The notes under the pieces: model-generated
The model's database searches: none
What the model was told of the DNA's origin: nothing
The model's input: the letters and a program-made list of their open reading frames with translations, nothing else
Source of the DNA: Xestospongia muta
Taxonomy: Eukaryota > Porifera > Demospongiae > Haplosclerida > Petrosiidae
Assembly (NCBI GenBank): GCA_963693285.1
Contig: OY848917.1
Location: 17,035,245-17,099,244 of the forward strand
Length of the DNA stretch: 64,000 nucleotides
Direction of reading: 5' to 3'
In this document: piece after piece, positions 25,001 through 35,951 of the stretch
How positions within the stretch are numbered: position 1 is the stretch's first letter
Layout: the number at the start of each line of letters is the position of its first letter
Made by a program: the position numbers and the translations under genes

Positions 25001-27392
25001 TTGTATATGTAAATTATGTTGTTGTAGTCTAAGATATATGTCTAGTATTGTGTAGTGTAGTCTAATATTGTATATGATGTTTTTCAGGGCTATTAGGGTC
25101 TACGTGCTATCCTTTCTATGTTCTCCCTCTCTTTTATTGATTCATTTTTCTCTGCCACAATACCACACCCTCTATCTTTAAATGTGCTATATTAACCTAC
25201 ATCTTCCTTTTGTTTAGCTGCTGAAATGTTTGGTAAATCATTAAGGAGACAGCTCAATTTAATGAAGCTCACAAAGGTAATATTATATTTACATGAGAGA
25301 TATTTATCTCATTGCTATGTTTGTCCTGATCATAGGCAGTACGATATACATTATGTATGACTGAATTCATTACAATAGCACTCACTGACCTTCATAAAGT
25401 GGACCAGTCTGTTCTGTGTCATCATGTGGGAACATTGAAACTAAAGAATGAAAAAATTGATGCTCAGAAAATTATTTTAGAATGTAAATGAGCACACTGT
25501 CATTGTTTATTATATTATTGTAATTTCTTTCTCTAGTTTTAGAAAATTTAAAACAATTATTAATAAAACAATCAAGTGTAGAAGATTACTTTTTGTGGAT
25601 TGACAACTTATTTGAACAACATTTTAATGAAGTAAGTTATTTTTCTAATTTTGGATTACCGAAATGTATACAGGCAATGACTATTGTGTATAACATAATG
25701 TAATGTAATGTATAGTATCTTTGAAGACTTAATATATAAGGATTACAAAACCATTGTTGACCACACTAGTAATTGTATTTTGGATAAGTTAGGCTTAATG
25801 TTATAATGTTGGAAAAACCACAGGTTATCATACAATAATTATGATTGACGTAATTTGTATTATCATTTTATCAGTAAACCACTCCGCTATTGTTGATAAA
25901 ATATTTAATAGTGTTTGTCTAGTGAGCTAGCCTTTATTTGGTTCTAATACTTCATTGAATTTAGCTGTCTTGATAATTAGAATCAAAGATTATCTCCTCT
26001 TGTATACTGCCTTAATTTGATTACAAAATATATTTTTATACCAACAAATCATATCTCTTCTGTTTAATTTATAGCTATCCAATAATGCAAAAGAAAGCAA
26101 ACTTGAGATTTGTCATAATTTCCTTCTTCTCTGGAACTTTTTTGTCTCACATCTAGAGGTAGAATTGATTATACATGAAGCTAAAAGCCAAGGTAAAAAG
26201 TCATTGTAATTTCTGCTTTCACGAAATGTCATCTAATTAGCAAGAAATTAAATCAACACAAACCATGTCTAATTGTATTATGAAGTTGATTACATAAGAT
26301 ATACTGTCCAATTTGAGTTTGATCCCTCACTTAGTGTTATATCTCAGGCTAGGAATAAGTTTAAAAAGAAATGGTTTGTATCATTGACTACAATTCCACA
26401 AAACCACCGTCAAATTCAAATTGGACAGAGTATAGATACATTAGAAAAGCACTGAACATTATAAACGAAAAGTCTATCTTAAAGATAGTAGATATTTTTT
26501 TTGATTTGTTAGTTTACAAAATTGCTTGCATGCTTGTAGTCAAACACTGTCATTGCAACTAGAAATATCATTTCATTGCTAATATTCTTCTTATTTAGTT
26601 ACATTTAAAACTCTTTTACTTTTGATTACTGAGTACATGACTTATATAAATGAGCTTGTAAAATCTGAACTTGTGGAAAAACAAAACTTGAAAGCGCTAA
26701 CCAGTGATAAAGGTATGTCATGTTTATCAAGATATTAGTATCATATATAAATTATAATATGATTGTTTAACATTAATACCTTGCTTTTCTCTTTTTTAGA
26801 GAACTGTGATAGTGATTCACAGACATCAGACGACAGCTTGAAGACCATATCAAGTCAAGAATTAATAGAATTTGCAAGTTCAATACAACCACATCTCCCA
26901 TCACAAAAATTAAATGCATTCGATGAACAAGAATATATTGAACCTAATGAAGATGTTGTTTCAATTGATCACCATTGTATCTTGACTAACATGAACTCAG
27001 AAAGACTTGGAAATGAGCACTCTAGACCTGATTTATTCCCGCTAATTCATACAGATTTTGTTCCACAGACTCTAAGTTCTTCCTCGTACTCTTTTAATGG
27101 ATCACCTTCATCCAATGATTCTCTCAGTTCTCCTTTTGTTATTGAAGGTCCATTATCAAGTTTTAGTTTCTCAATGACAGATGATCCTTTTCAACAGCTT
27201 TCTTTATCTTTCGATTCAGGATTTGAACAATGTGACGACTATACTTTAAGTGATTTCTCAAGCGATTCTTCTGGTGATCATGACACTAACTCTAATGTTG
27301 AGTGCAGTGTTGGTAACATTCCAGATTTGATGGACATTTTGGAGACCACAGATAAACTATTAACCAGTCCACTCTCTGACGACAACTGTTGA
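19098..27392 (+). CDS. RFX-B: second RFX4/6-type transcription factor, 17 coding exons, 672 aa
   Basis: Exons: 19098-19197, 19458-19518, 19684-19807, 19953-20014, 20175-20252, 20442-20469, 20714-20809, 21248-21325, 22320-22433, 24152-24201, 24497-24597, 25218-25276, 25336-25483, 25537-25631, 26075-26192, 26599-26712, 26800-27392. All are GT-AG and in phase. The RFX DNA-binding domain is about residues 48-122: [48 protein letters not shown]. The [10 protein letters not shown] and [14 protein letters not shown] motifs and later dimerisation-region helices follow. The last exon (residues about 476-672) is a Ser/Asp/Glu-rich tail, probably an activation region and unlike the Gln/Pro/Thr-rich tail of RFX-A. 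The ATG at 19098 is chosen ([15 protein letters not shown]); an in-frame upstream ATG at 19053 is possible. The DNA-contact signature is intact, while the rest is more diverged from vertebrate RFX4/6 than RFX-A is. Confidence 0.93.
20640..20700. repeat. (TC)n/(CA)n microsatellite before an acceptor
   Basis: A CT-rich run followed by CA dinucleotides lies in the RFX-B intron just upstream of the acceptor at 20713. It may serve as an extended polypyrimidine tract. Confidence 0.85.
22760..22945. repeat. ~98-bp tandem duplication in RFX-B intron
   Basis: AACATAAGAGATAACTAAAG and the following ~80 bp (through CTATACACCTGCCTTTT) occur twice in a row with about one substitution. The copies lie in the 1.7-kb intron between the exons ending at 22433 and starting at 24152. 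Confidence 0.85.
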
Positions 27393-27549
27393 GAATACAG
27401 TCTAATTTATTGAACAGCTTTTCTAATTTATGAATTACTGGTATTTTCATTACAAAGACACAATAATATTATGAGTTTAAGAGAGCTGTTTTTTTAAAAG
27501 CTCATAATTTTATTTATTCAAGTATTTTTAAAAAATTAATAAAGGTAAA

Positions 27550-28930
27550 TAATCAATGCCGACTTCCGGCTTGCCCAATACTCTGGCACCTGTTATGTAC
27601 ACAACTGAAGTATGGGGCATTGGGGCTGGGTTTGGTGGTACAAGTATTCCAATTATGTCTCTTAAAGCTGAGGCAGACAGCCATTAGCCTGAGAAAGTTA
27701 TCCAAAATTTTAACCCCTCTTTTTTCTTATTGAATTCTCTCACGTCAGAAGAAGTTCTATCTTTAATAGAGGGCTTCCTCTAACTGTCTCGGATCTACAT
27801 TCGCCAAATACTGTTGATGTTTCAGGAGGTTCCAGTTTGATGATGGAGCAGCGACCAGGGCAATTGGAATCATTAGCTGCTTTGTTTACTGGTTTGAGTA
27901 CACAAGAGTTGCCACATGAAGAGACCACTCTCCAAAATCAGATGACTGTTGTAAAAGTAAAAGAACATAGTGAGATATGACTAGTTCAAAGTTTGCCTTA
28001 GTAAGTTCTGCTATTATTATGTGTTACTTACTCTATATTGGTATAGACTGTTCATATGTTTATTAGAACTACTGCAATAATTGGACATGGACTACTGGCA
28101 GGTAAATATTATCTATTCATACATCTATCTAATGTACCACATAGCTATCTATAATATCTATCCATCTCTATCCATCAATTCGTCTATCAACTATAACTTT
28201 TATCATCTGTCAGTTTCATCACCTTGGTTTTATCAATGAGTGTCCTTGTAGTGGGTTTAGTAGTACTTGGTATGTGTAGAAGATTAGAATATAGAACAAG
28301 CATCCTGAAATTATGGAGGCCAAAGACAGACATTCCAATTCCTATTTCTTATTTTAATCAAATGGGATTATATGGAGTTGAAATGTATGTCCTCGGCTTC
28401 CGTAAATAACACTCATAGAATATACAACCATAATCAGGAACCCAACCCAACTGGAAACATCTTACTGACGCTTGATTCTAAGAGACAGTTCATAGTGCTT
28501 GTGCTCTGTGTTTTATTAATAACAAGAAAAGCCTAGAAATGGCACATATGCGAAGAATGGAATAAGGAATAAGAAATTGAAAGTTATTAAGGTCATTAAT
28601 TGGAATTTTTAAAATACGCAAAGATGTGCAGAAAAAACAGGAAATAGGAACTGGAATGCCCATCCTCAGCTTTCATATGAAATAGAGTTTCCTTGAATCT
28701 TAATTCCATGGTATCCTTTCTTCTTTTCTATAGGCTTGGTGTATTGACTGGAACAAACAGTTCTTCAATTATAACTCTCCTCATACTCAACAGTCTCCAT
28801 TATGTTGCTAATAGTCAGCAAAGCCCACAACTGTTTGGTTAGCTCTTAGTATAACAAGAATCTTAGCTGGTCCTTGGCTGGATGGACCCTTAGTCCAGAT
28901 AGAAAGTAAGTACATGTATATGTATGAAGT
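27550..28930. pseudogene. Unrecognised coding-like fragments, probably decayed
   Basis: After RFX-B there are several short open stretches without a consistent gene model. About 27557-27687 is locally GC-richer and open on both strands. About 27688-27980 on + is open for roughly 95 codons and ends KVKEHSEI-stop. About 28218-28409 on + contains a hydrophobic stretch (MSVLVVGLVVLGMC). About 28733-28910 on + carries two overlapping frames, one with TTVWLALSITRILAGPWLDG. The hydrophobic pieces hint at a transporter remnant, but I could not join them in frame and assign no family. Confidence 0.25.
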
Positions 28931-29949
28931 GGTGTGGTCTAGTTCATGTATGGACTGGAGGGTAAAGGATATATATCTAAGAAAAATAAGGTTTAAAAGT
29001 GTCTATAATGAAGACATGCTTTTAAGATGTGACAGTCTGTAGTGGACACTGGGATATTAGCATGGACTGGATCAGGACGCTGAGGAGAGTTCAATATAGA
29101 GGATGTTCTTAGTTTAGAATATATTATTATGAGAATAAAATGTGATTATGCCATTAATAAGATATTGTTTTTAATAAATAAGAAGAGATTACTGGTATTA
29201 AAACTAGACCACCAAATAAACTTTGTAAGATTCTCTTTTTTCAGAATATCTGTGGAATCTTTATCAAACCAGTTCTACAGACCAAGACGAACCAGTTATC
29301 CAAGTTTAGCCTGAAATATCTGCACTTTTAAAATGAATCACATTTTCCACATAATCTATTTTTTGCATACTATTGCATTATCTAAAATGAATTTGGATTA
29401 GGATGAGGATATGTTTTATTAAATTTATACTTTAAAATGTTCATCAAGTATCTGGATACAAAGCTAAGGCAATGAATTGCAATTGTTCAATTGATTTTAG
29501 GTGTACATTTTAATTGTAGTTTGTTGATATCCTACCACCCACTATCATGTTTGTTATTCTTTTAAAAAAAGAATAATTTCGTTTGGTAATAGTTACGTAA
29601 TAGACACAGACAAGTATCAAACAAGTTGGACTCAAACCCATACTAATAGACTCATTCCAATACTGTATAGCAGAGTCCTTTAGATCATTTGGTGAGCCAT
29701 AGAACTCATTTGTATGCTCAATTTTGTTTTTAAGATTACATGATAATGATGGTACAAATTTAATGCTATAAATTTTTTATCTTATCTACAATTAAAAAAA
29801 GTGTAATAAAATTTGTGTGTAGACACTGAACCCTAAACTTCTTAAATAGTTTTAAAAAAATTAAACGATAAATAATAAAGATTAATTTTGACTATTTAAA
29901 GAATTAAACATCTCAGAAGAACTTGATTAAAAACACTGAAATAGAAATT
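28931..29949. other. No gene seen
   Basis: AT-rich sequence with short open frames only. No repeats or RNA genes were recognised. Confidence 0.5.
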
Positions 29950-30433
29950 AAATCACGTAGATTGGGCTGGGCGGGAAACATTATCATCACGTGTACACAA
30001 CTAGCAAAAAAACGCGTGACCACTATTATGGCGGGAAAATATCAATCATTAGCACACGACTAACGAGCAAAACGTTTTAATAGATTTTTAATTACTTTTT
30101 GTAAAAAAATTTAATTAAAATGTAAAAAAATATGATACAAAACTGATGAATAAAATGATATTACTATAGTTGTCAGTATAGTATACAGTAGCAATGGTAA
30201 GTAATTTTTAGTATTAGAGTTTCAAAAGAAATTGAATTCTAAACTAATTTATTTTCTATGAAAAAAAGTTATCTATTTCAAAGTTAAAGTTAAAATTAAA
30301 ACTGACTTTTGAGAATTTTAGTGAAAATTGTTTTTAGAAAAGTGATCATATAATAACAAAATATGAAAGAAAAAACTATAACAAAAAGAAAAAAATTAAA
30401 AAAAATTAAAAAAAAACAGTCTTTGTAGTTGAA

Positions 30434-30640
30434 GAGTTCCCAAGAAGTCCAGTGAAGGTCTCCAATCCAGCAATTGTAGGAAAAAAAGATAGAGAGTTCC
30501 CAAGAAGTCCAGTGAAGGTCTCCAATCCAGCAATTGTAGAAAAAAAGATAGAGAGTTCCCAAGAAGTCCAGTGAAGGTCTCCAATCCAGCAATTGTAGGA
30601 AAGAGAAGATAGAGAGTTCCCAAGAGTCCAGTCAGTCCAC
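30434..30640. repeat. Four ~60-bp tandem repeats
   Basis: Units starting GAGTTCCCAAGAAGTCCAGT at 30434, 30494, 30553 and 30614; the last is truncated. Because the period is about 60 bp, open frames run through the array in several - strand frames and produce spurious repetitive peptides. Confidence 0.9.
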
Positions 30641-30873
30641 AAGTTGAGAACATAGAGGGAGAAAAAGAGAAGAATAACAACTGGATTACTAAAGAATGGA
30701 TGTGAAGTGAATGGATGGAGAGACAGCTCACCTTTTTCACCAGTGCTGCTCCTGCAGGGAAAGAAAGAGAGAGTAGTTATGAACTGATAGTGACAATGAG
30801 TAGATAGAGAGTGAAGAGACACAGAGGAAGTGAAAAGGGACCACCAACACACACGCACCCTAGAAGATCAGAG

Positions 30874-30949
30874 CTTCCCCCCGCCACCTGGCGGCCTCGG
30901 ATATTAAAAAAAAATTTTTTTTTTGAGGCCGCCAGGCGGCAGGGGGAAG
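30874..30949. repeat. Foldback: 25-bp GC-rich inverted repeat around an A/T core
   Basis: The left arm 30874-30898 (contains CACCTGGCGGCCTC) and right arm 30925-30949 (contains GAGGCCGCCAGGCGG) are inverted copies with two mismatches. The loop is mainly poly-A followed by poly-T. The GC-rich arms stand out sharply from the AT-rich surroundings. Confidence 0.85.
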
Positions 30950-33281
30950 ATAATTAATAGGATTTGTATGGGCTGGATAGCCCAAAAAAATAAAAAGAAA
31001 AAGAAAAAAGAAAAGGAAAGAAGGCTTGAAAGAAGAAGATAGAAGACCAGGCAGGAGAGCGACTCATCTTTTACATCCAGAGAACTGAGAACAGTCAAAA
31101 CATCAGAGAACAGTCTAAGACATCAGAGAACACTAAAGCATCAGAGAACACTAAAACATCAGAGAACATTAGACAACTCGTGGTAACTTCCAATTGAGTC
31201 CTGTAGAAACGAAGAGAAAAGTCAATAACTGAACAAAAATAAAAAAATAAAAATTAAAAAAAAGAAAATAAATAAAATAATAATTAAATAAAAAAGAACA
31301 GAAAAGAAAATGAAAAGGATGATCCAGCGAAGAGGAGGGATCCAACGAAGTGATGAACAAAGAGACGAGTCGTTAAGAGGGTCGAAGTGGAGAGCGAAGA
31401 GACGAGTCGTGAAGAGGGTCGAAGTGGAGAACGAAGAGATGAGTCGTAGCGACGAAGACACACGGGAGTCTGTGAACTAAAAAGCCTTTCAAATGGAGTC
31501 TTTTTAATATTTTCAAGACATCTCTGTCATGCTTCATTACGAGAAACACAAGGCACAAACTCGTGACAATTTGGCGGGAAATAACAGAAGGCTCCAACCA
31601 CGCGTGACCAACATTAATTGATTTTTAATTGATCTGATCAACAATTAATTAAAAGTCTTCTAAATACATAAAAATATTACAGTACACTATCTATTCTAGC
31701 TCCAAAATTGTTAACAACAAGTATGACAGCTTCATCTTTGTAATGTAATGACACAAATAATGTTGACTGAAACAAACGATTATAGTTAAACCAGAATTAT
31801 ATAACTTAAGTGACAGTTTTTGATCAGCATTAATACCAGTCACCAGCTGACGATACTATATAGTCTTTTTAACCAATTGTATTGACCAGCTTTGTTGGTT
31901 AGCTTGTAATTCTATGACCCAGTCCACTGAACAACAAGAAAAAAAAGAATGTTAATTGACATCTTTCTCTCAATGACATCCAAGTTACATGAAATATCTG
32001 TATACATGAATGTTACTGTTATAGAGACCCTAGGTCCACTTTTGCCGCCATACCAGGTATGTCTTGATCGATTTCCTCCTTTGTAACTGGCTTCTTAGTG
32101 CTATGGCCAAATGGACACGAAAAGAATGGCATTAGCTAAATATCATTTATTTATCATTTTTATCTTTACAATAACATGTCTCCTCTACATTTACCCTTTT
32201 TAATTTTTAGCAATATATTAAGGAAGCGTGTTCATGCAGGCTGAAACAGGTTATGGATTGGTTACTGTATTGGGTCTCCAGACATACCTTCTCTTTGTGC
32301 ATTAGCTATTATCAGGTCGATAATTCCCCTGTGTATTTTATTGTATACATCTTCTTCACACAATCAAGTTATTTCCTAATATGGAAATAAGATTCTGTTA
32401 ATATCAATGAAAAACTACCTCAACAGAACAAGCATTATTATGTGTGATTTTATTACATAATGTATTATTAATAAATTATTATTAATGAATGATTAACTGA
32501 CATTTGGTCTCTTTTCCATCATTGCTATGTATAATAGCTTGAAGTGTGTCATCTTTTAAATCACATAACCGGTACATTTAGTATTTGAATATATGGATTA
32601 AGACTTAGAGAGAAGTCTATATCTGTAGTCTTACCCTAATACTAGCTTTCTTTGAGATGTCCCAGTCCCAGAGAGAGAGAGTCAAGTCAGTCAGTCAGTC
32701 ATCATTACTTTTGTTTGAGGAGACATCTTTTTAAATTCTTCAACTTTCTTAATAATTTTAACCTTCAACAGTAAAACAAATTAAACACTAGTTGTTCATA
32801 AAAAATATATTAAACTATTACTCACAGTTCCTAGCAGTACTAGACATTTCACAACATGTTAAATGATTCATCAAGTCTACAATAGTAAGTGGTGGAGGTA
32901 AGTCTTCACTGGTAGTTGGTGCATCAGCTGGTTGACTGGATTGAGACACTACAAATAAATGAAACAGATAATGAAGACATATATATATATATAGCAGACA
33001 TTAGGAGTATAAAACAAGCTTAGTCCTTGTGTGTGATAGTATTAAATATGTCTTTAAGATTATTAATAACTGGTAATTTTAGGTCTACAGTTGAGAGCCA
33101 AATTTTACATATAAATAGCGCGTTTGCAAGCTGAATCGATTGGTGCAAGTTCTATGCAGATAGCATGTAAAACGGCAAAGTTATTTACATGTCTGGGTGG
33201 CCCAACTCAACTCGGACATACAATAGCAGAAGTGATGTAGCAATATGGAAAACTAAGAAATTTCAATGATCAGTAACACTT

Positions 33282-33295
33282 GTTGCCATAGTAAC
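33282..33295. promoter_or_regulatory. Perfect X-box (RFX-binding consensus)
   Basis: GTTGCCATAGTAAC matches GTNRCC-N2-RGYAAC at every position. It is about 1.1 kb upstream of the D123-like gene. Because this exact palindromic consensus is rare by chance, it is a candidate RFX target site. Occupancy is not known. Confidence 0.5.
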
Positions 33296-33885
33296 ACTGT
33301 GATGCACCAAGATTGTTACATGCATCAGCAGTAACAAATTGTATACGTATTCATATCATATATATATATATGAAAGTGGCATATGATAATAAAATTTAAA
33401 AAAATAACCCGTACACCACCTGGTATACTATGTCCCTGTTGTCAGGACAGATAATTAAACCCTGATGCAAAAGGCTCCATTTTATATCACGAAAATGATC
33501 AAACAACAACAAAGACTGTGTTGTGTACCTTTTTGTTTACTCTGTGATTACTATAGTTGAAGCAACAATGGATTGTGAGTCATAGTCTGAGTAGCCATAG
33601 GAGGAAGACAAGATAACAAACATGATACAACAACAGATCCTTCAACAGCAGATTTCAACTGAAGCAATCTTAGAAGAGATAAAATGAGATAATTGACAAT
33701 CCTATCATTAAATGCCTTTTTAGCAATACTGGCTCTTCTAATTTCTCCTTTTAGTAAGAAGAAACAAAGAAGAAAACAACTACTACAGCAACTTATCAAA
33801 ACCAACTTGATCGCAAATCAATATTAAATTTAATATATTAAATATTTTATTAATATTTTAAAGGTAACATTCACAAAAAAGATGC

Positions 33886-34070
33886 AAACATTTTGGAGAG
33901 TGTTTTAAAGATGACAATGATAGTTCCGAAACTGTTGAATGGATACAGTGAGTGTGATTACTGTCTATTATGAATGTACCTTACATGTACTGTTCCAAAA
34001 CTAAACGCAATACCTGATAAGTACATTTGTCAATTCTGTAATACTGAGCATGACACTAAATTGTCTGGTT
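33886..34070 (+). pseudogene. Decayed PHD-type zinc finger fragment
   Basis: One frame reads ECFKDDNDSSETVEWIQ and then stops. After a one-base shift the next frame reads ECDYCLL, stop, MYLTCTVPKLNAIPDKY, ICQFC. Together these give the C-x2-C and hydrophobic spacing and the final PDKYICQFC of a PHD finger, broken by a frameshift and stops. It is probably a remnant of a gene or of a transposon-borne PHD finger. Confidence 0.5.
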
Positions 34071-34404
34071 GTGTCAAAATATTTGTTTTATTGTGTTCAT
34101 TTCATATTACTAATGTAAAATATCATTATGTAGCTTTTTTATGTTACAAAAAATAAAAAAATTCCTTACCTAAATATTCTTCTTCATTATCTTTTGCTCC
34201 TTCTATCTAACTTTACAACAGCTCCTTTAACTCCTCCAGACATAGCAACTTCTGCTGATGTTAGAGAATGCAATAAAAATTTGAAAAGAAGGTGTTAAAA
34301 TTTTGGATATCTTTCTCCAGCACTTCCGTTTTTGCTCACGTGATTGTACGGATATAGGATGTGAGCAAAAAGGGGTTAAAAATGTGGATAATTTTCTCCG
34401 GCTA

Positions 34405-35490
34405 ATGGCTCTTAAGGCTGAGGCATTGAAGAATGTTAAACTTAGAACAACAACTATTGAACAAAAGCAGGATAGAAGTGCTCCAAACTATGCACTCGCT
34501 TTAGGGGGTGAAGTAACCCCAGAAAAAGAAGAAGAAAGGAGACAATACTTCTTTAGCACAGGTCTTGACAGATGGTATGCCTCTTTAAAAGATAAGACGT
34601 TTCGAACGGAGTTTCTTAACATAGAACCAGACGAAGCAAAGGTCATTGTTAAACATTGGCAAACCTATTTTAAAAACAGAACAAGTGATGATGGTGATCC
34701 TGATGAATTTATTACAACTGTTCCATCTACTTTGAAGGGATTATGTGATCGAATCGATACCCTTATTGCCACCATGGCTACAGGCAATGGTGTCTTTGTT
34801 AAACTCTCGACTAGATCACCCAAAGACTCACATATAGCCTTTGCCAAAGCTCGTAAGATATACTCTGAACGATATCCTTCACAATGTAGTACTAGCCCCA
34901 TCCCTAACAATAAACTTATTCTATTACAAGAATCAGTTATAGAAAGTCTCAAAGTCAATAATGGAGCAGAGGCTGTACAGCTGTTCATGTCAAGTACTCG
35001 AGTGGGAGAGGATTTGGAATATGCTTTGGAACCTGGTGATGAGGGGTTTTCAGAACGATCCTGTATGGTTATTCGTCAATGGGTTAATATACCACTGTGG
35101 GCTGAGTTTCGTGGATTTGTTTGGAATGGCAAGTTGACAAGTATCGGTCAATATAATCATCCTGTAGTATTCCCACAATTATTAGGAGGTAATATTCAAC
35201 AAATTCAATCAGATCTTGAAAACTTTTTTGATTCTTTAAAATCACAAATACCAATTGATCGTTACATTATTGATTTTGCCTGGACACCCAATAAAGTTTA
35301 CTTGGTAGAAGTCAATCCATTTGATGGTGAGATTGTATTTCCTGCATCAACAGGACTATGGAGTTGGGATAATGATAGACATCAAATGATGAATGGTCCA
35401 ATGGAGCTTCGCATTCGAACCATTGAACAAGATCCACACCTTTTAAAAACTGGAATTGATCCAGTTTGGAGAGCTGTTCTGTTTCAGTAG
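34405..35490 (+). CDS. D123/CDC123-like ATP-grasp protein, ~361 aa (5' end uncertain)
   Basis: A single long exon. Diagnostic stretches are VFVKLSTRSPKDSHIAFAKA, VIRQWVNIPLWAEFRGFVWN, GKLTSIGQYNHPVVFPQLL, DRYIIDFAWTPNKVYLVEVN and PFDGEIVFP. These match the D123 family, whose founding member CDC123 is an ATP-grasp chaperone for assembly of translation initiation factor eIF2. The Lys of FVKL, the EFR motif and the terminal E-V-N-P(F) are the expected nucleotide and metal ligands. The first in-frame ATG (34405) gives a length near the family norm of about 340 aa. The frame stays open back to 34285 and that part repeats a motif (GVKILDIFLQ then GVKNVDNFLR), so an upstream exon or longer N-terminus is possible. 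It may be a D123 paralogue rather than the CDC123 orthologue. Confidence 0.65.
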   Translation: MALKAEALKNVKLRTTTIEQKQDRSAPNYALALGGEVTPEKEEERRQYFFSTGLDRWYASLKDKTFRTEFLNIEPDEAKVIVKHWQTYFKNRTSDDGDPDEFITTVPSTLKGLCDRIDTLIATMATGNGVFVKLSTRSPKDSHIAFAKARKIYSERYPSQCSTSPIPNNKLILLQESVIESLKVNNGAEAVQLFMSSTRVGEDLEYALEPGDEGFSERSCMVIRQWVNIPLWAEFRGFVWNGKLTSIGQYNHPVVFPQLLGGNIQQIQSDLENFFDSLKSQIPIDRYIIDFAWTPNKVYLVEVNPFDGEIVFPASTGLWSWDNDRHQMMNGPMELRIRTIEQDPHLLKTGIDPVWRAVLFQ

Positions 35491-35951
35491 AGAAACAGCT
35501 GTTTTTATATATTATATATTATTTAAATTTTATTATAGCATTTCATTTTAATATGTTTAGTGAGTATGTTAAATTTTTTATTAACTATTTATTATCTTAT
35601 GAGCAATTAATGTTATGTTTTGAGGTGTCCAAATTTTGAGATTATACTTTCGTGTGTTAAGACAAAAATGTTGACAAAGTCTATTTCACATCAATTTACA
35701 ATTATTATTTCATTTACAATTACATAAAATAATAGGGTCACTTTTATAATAAACTCATCTGAATATATTTAATAATTGAAGCAACATAACATATATTATG
35801 AATACTATCAATGTGTCTGGTAGGAAGTCATTACTTCATTTATTATGAGCTCTTGATTATACAAACCACATCCTGTAAATCCTATATATTAACAATACAT
35901 AAAATAGTATGGACTTCCTTTGACTTATTATTGGAGTTTGTGGTGCTCTAT

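Larger units (their letters stand above)
29950..31650. other. Purine-rich repeat island with E2F-like motifs at both ends
   Basis: The + strand is strongly A/G-biased from about 30350 to 31500, with several internal tandem repeats. GGCGGGAAA (an E2F-type core) occurs at 29970 and 30030 on the left and 31573 on the right. ACGCGTGACCA occurs at 30012 and again at 31600, each followed by GATTTTTAATT (30083 and 31620), so the flanks share direct motifs. Further sub-repeats include CATCAGAGAACA-type units (31100-31170) and GACGAGTCGT..AAGAGGGTCGAAGT units (31360-31450). No protein-coding interpretation is convincing. It could be a repeat element, a non-coding transcription unit or a promoter region. 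Confidence 0.5.
31651..34404. other. Gene-poor stretch with possible minus-strand exons
   Basis: No complete gene could be built. Two - strand segments look exon-like. One is 32949-32829, with a Tyr-rich-pyrimidine acceptor, an open frame SQSSQPADAPTTSEDLPPPL and onward, and a GTGAGT donor. The other is 33738-33551, where a strong pyrimidine tract and AG are followed by GEIRRASIAKKAFNDRIV and a stop. They may belong to an unrecognised gene or be chance. The stretch also holds an X-box (33282) and a broken PHD finger (33886), listed separately. Confidence 0.3.

Noticed and set aside
30296..30858. Three overlapping minus-strand frames with repeated WIGDLHWTSWEL peptides
   Set aside because: They are artefacts of a ~60-bp tandem repeat, which keeps frames open in several phases, and of purine strand bias.
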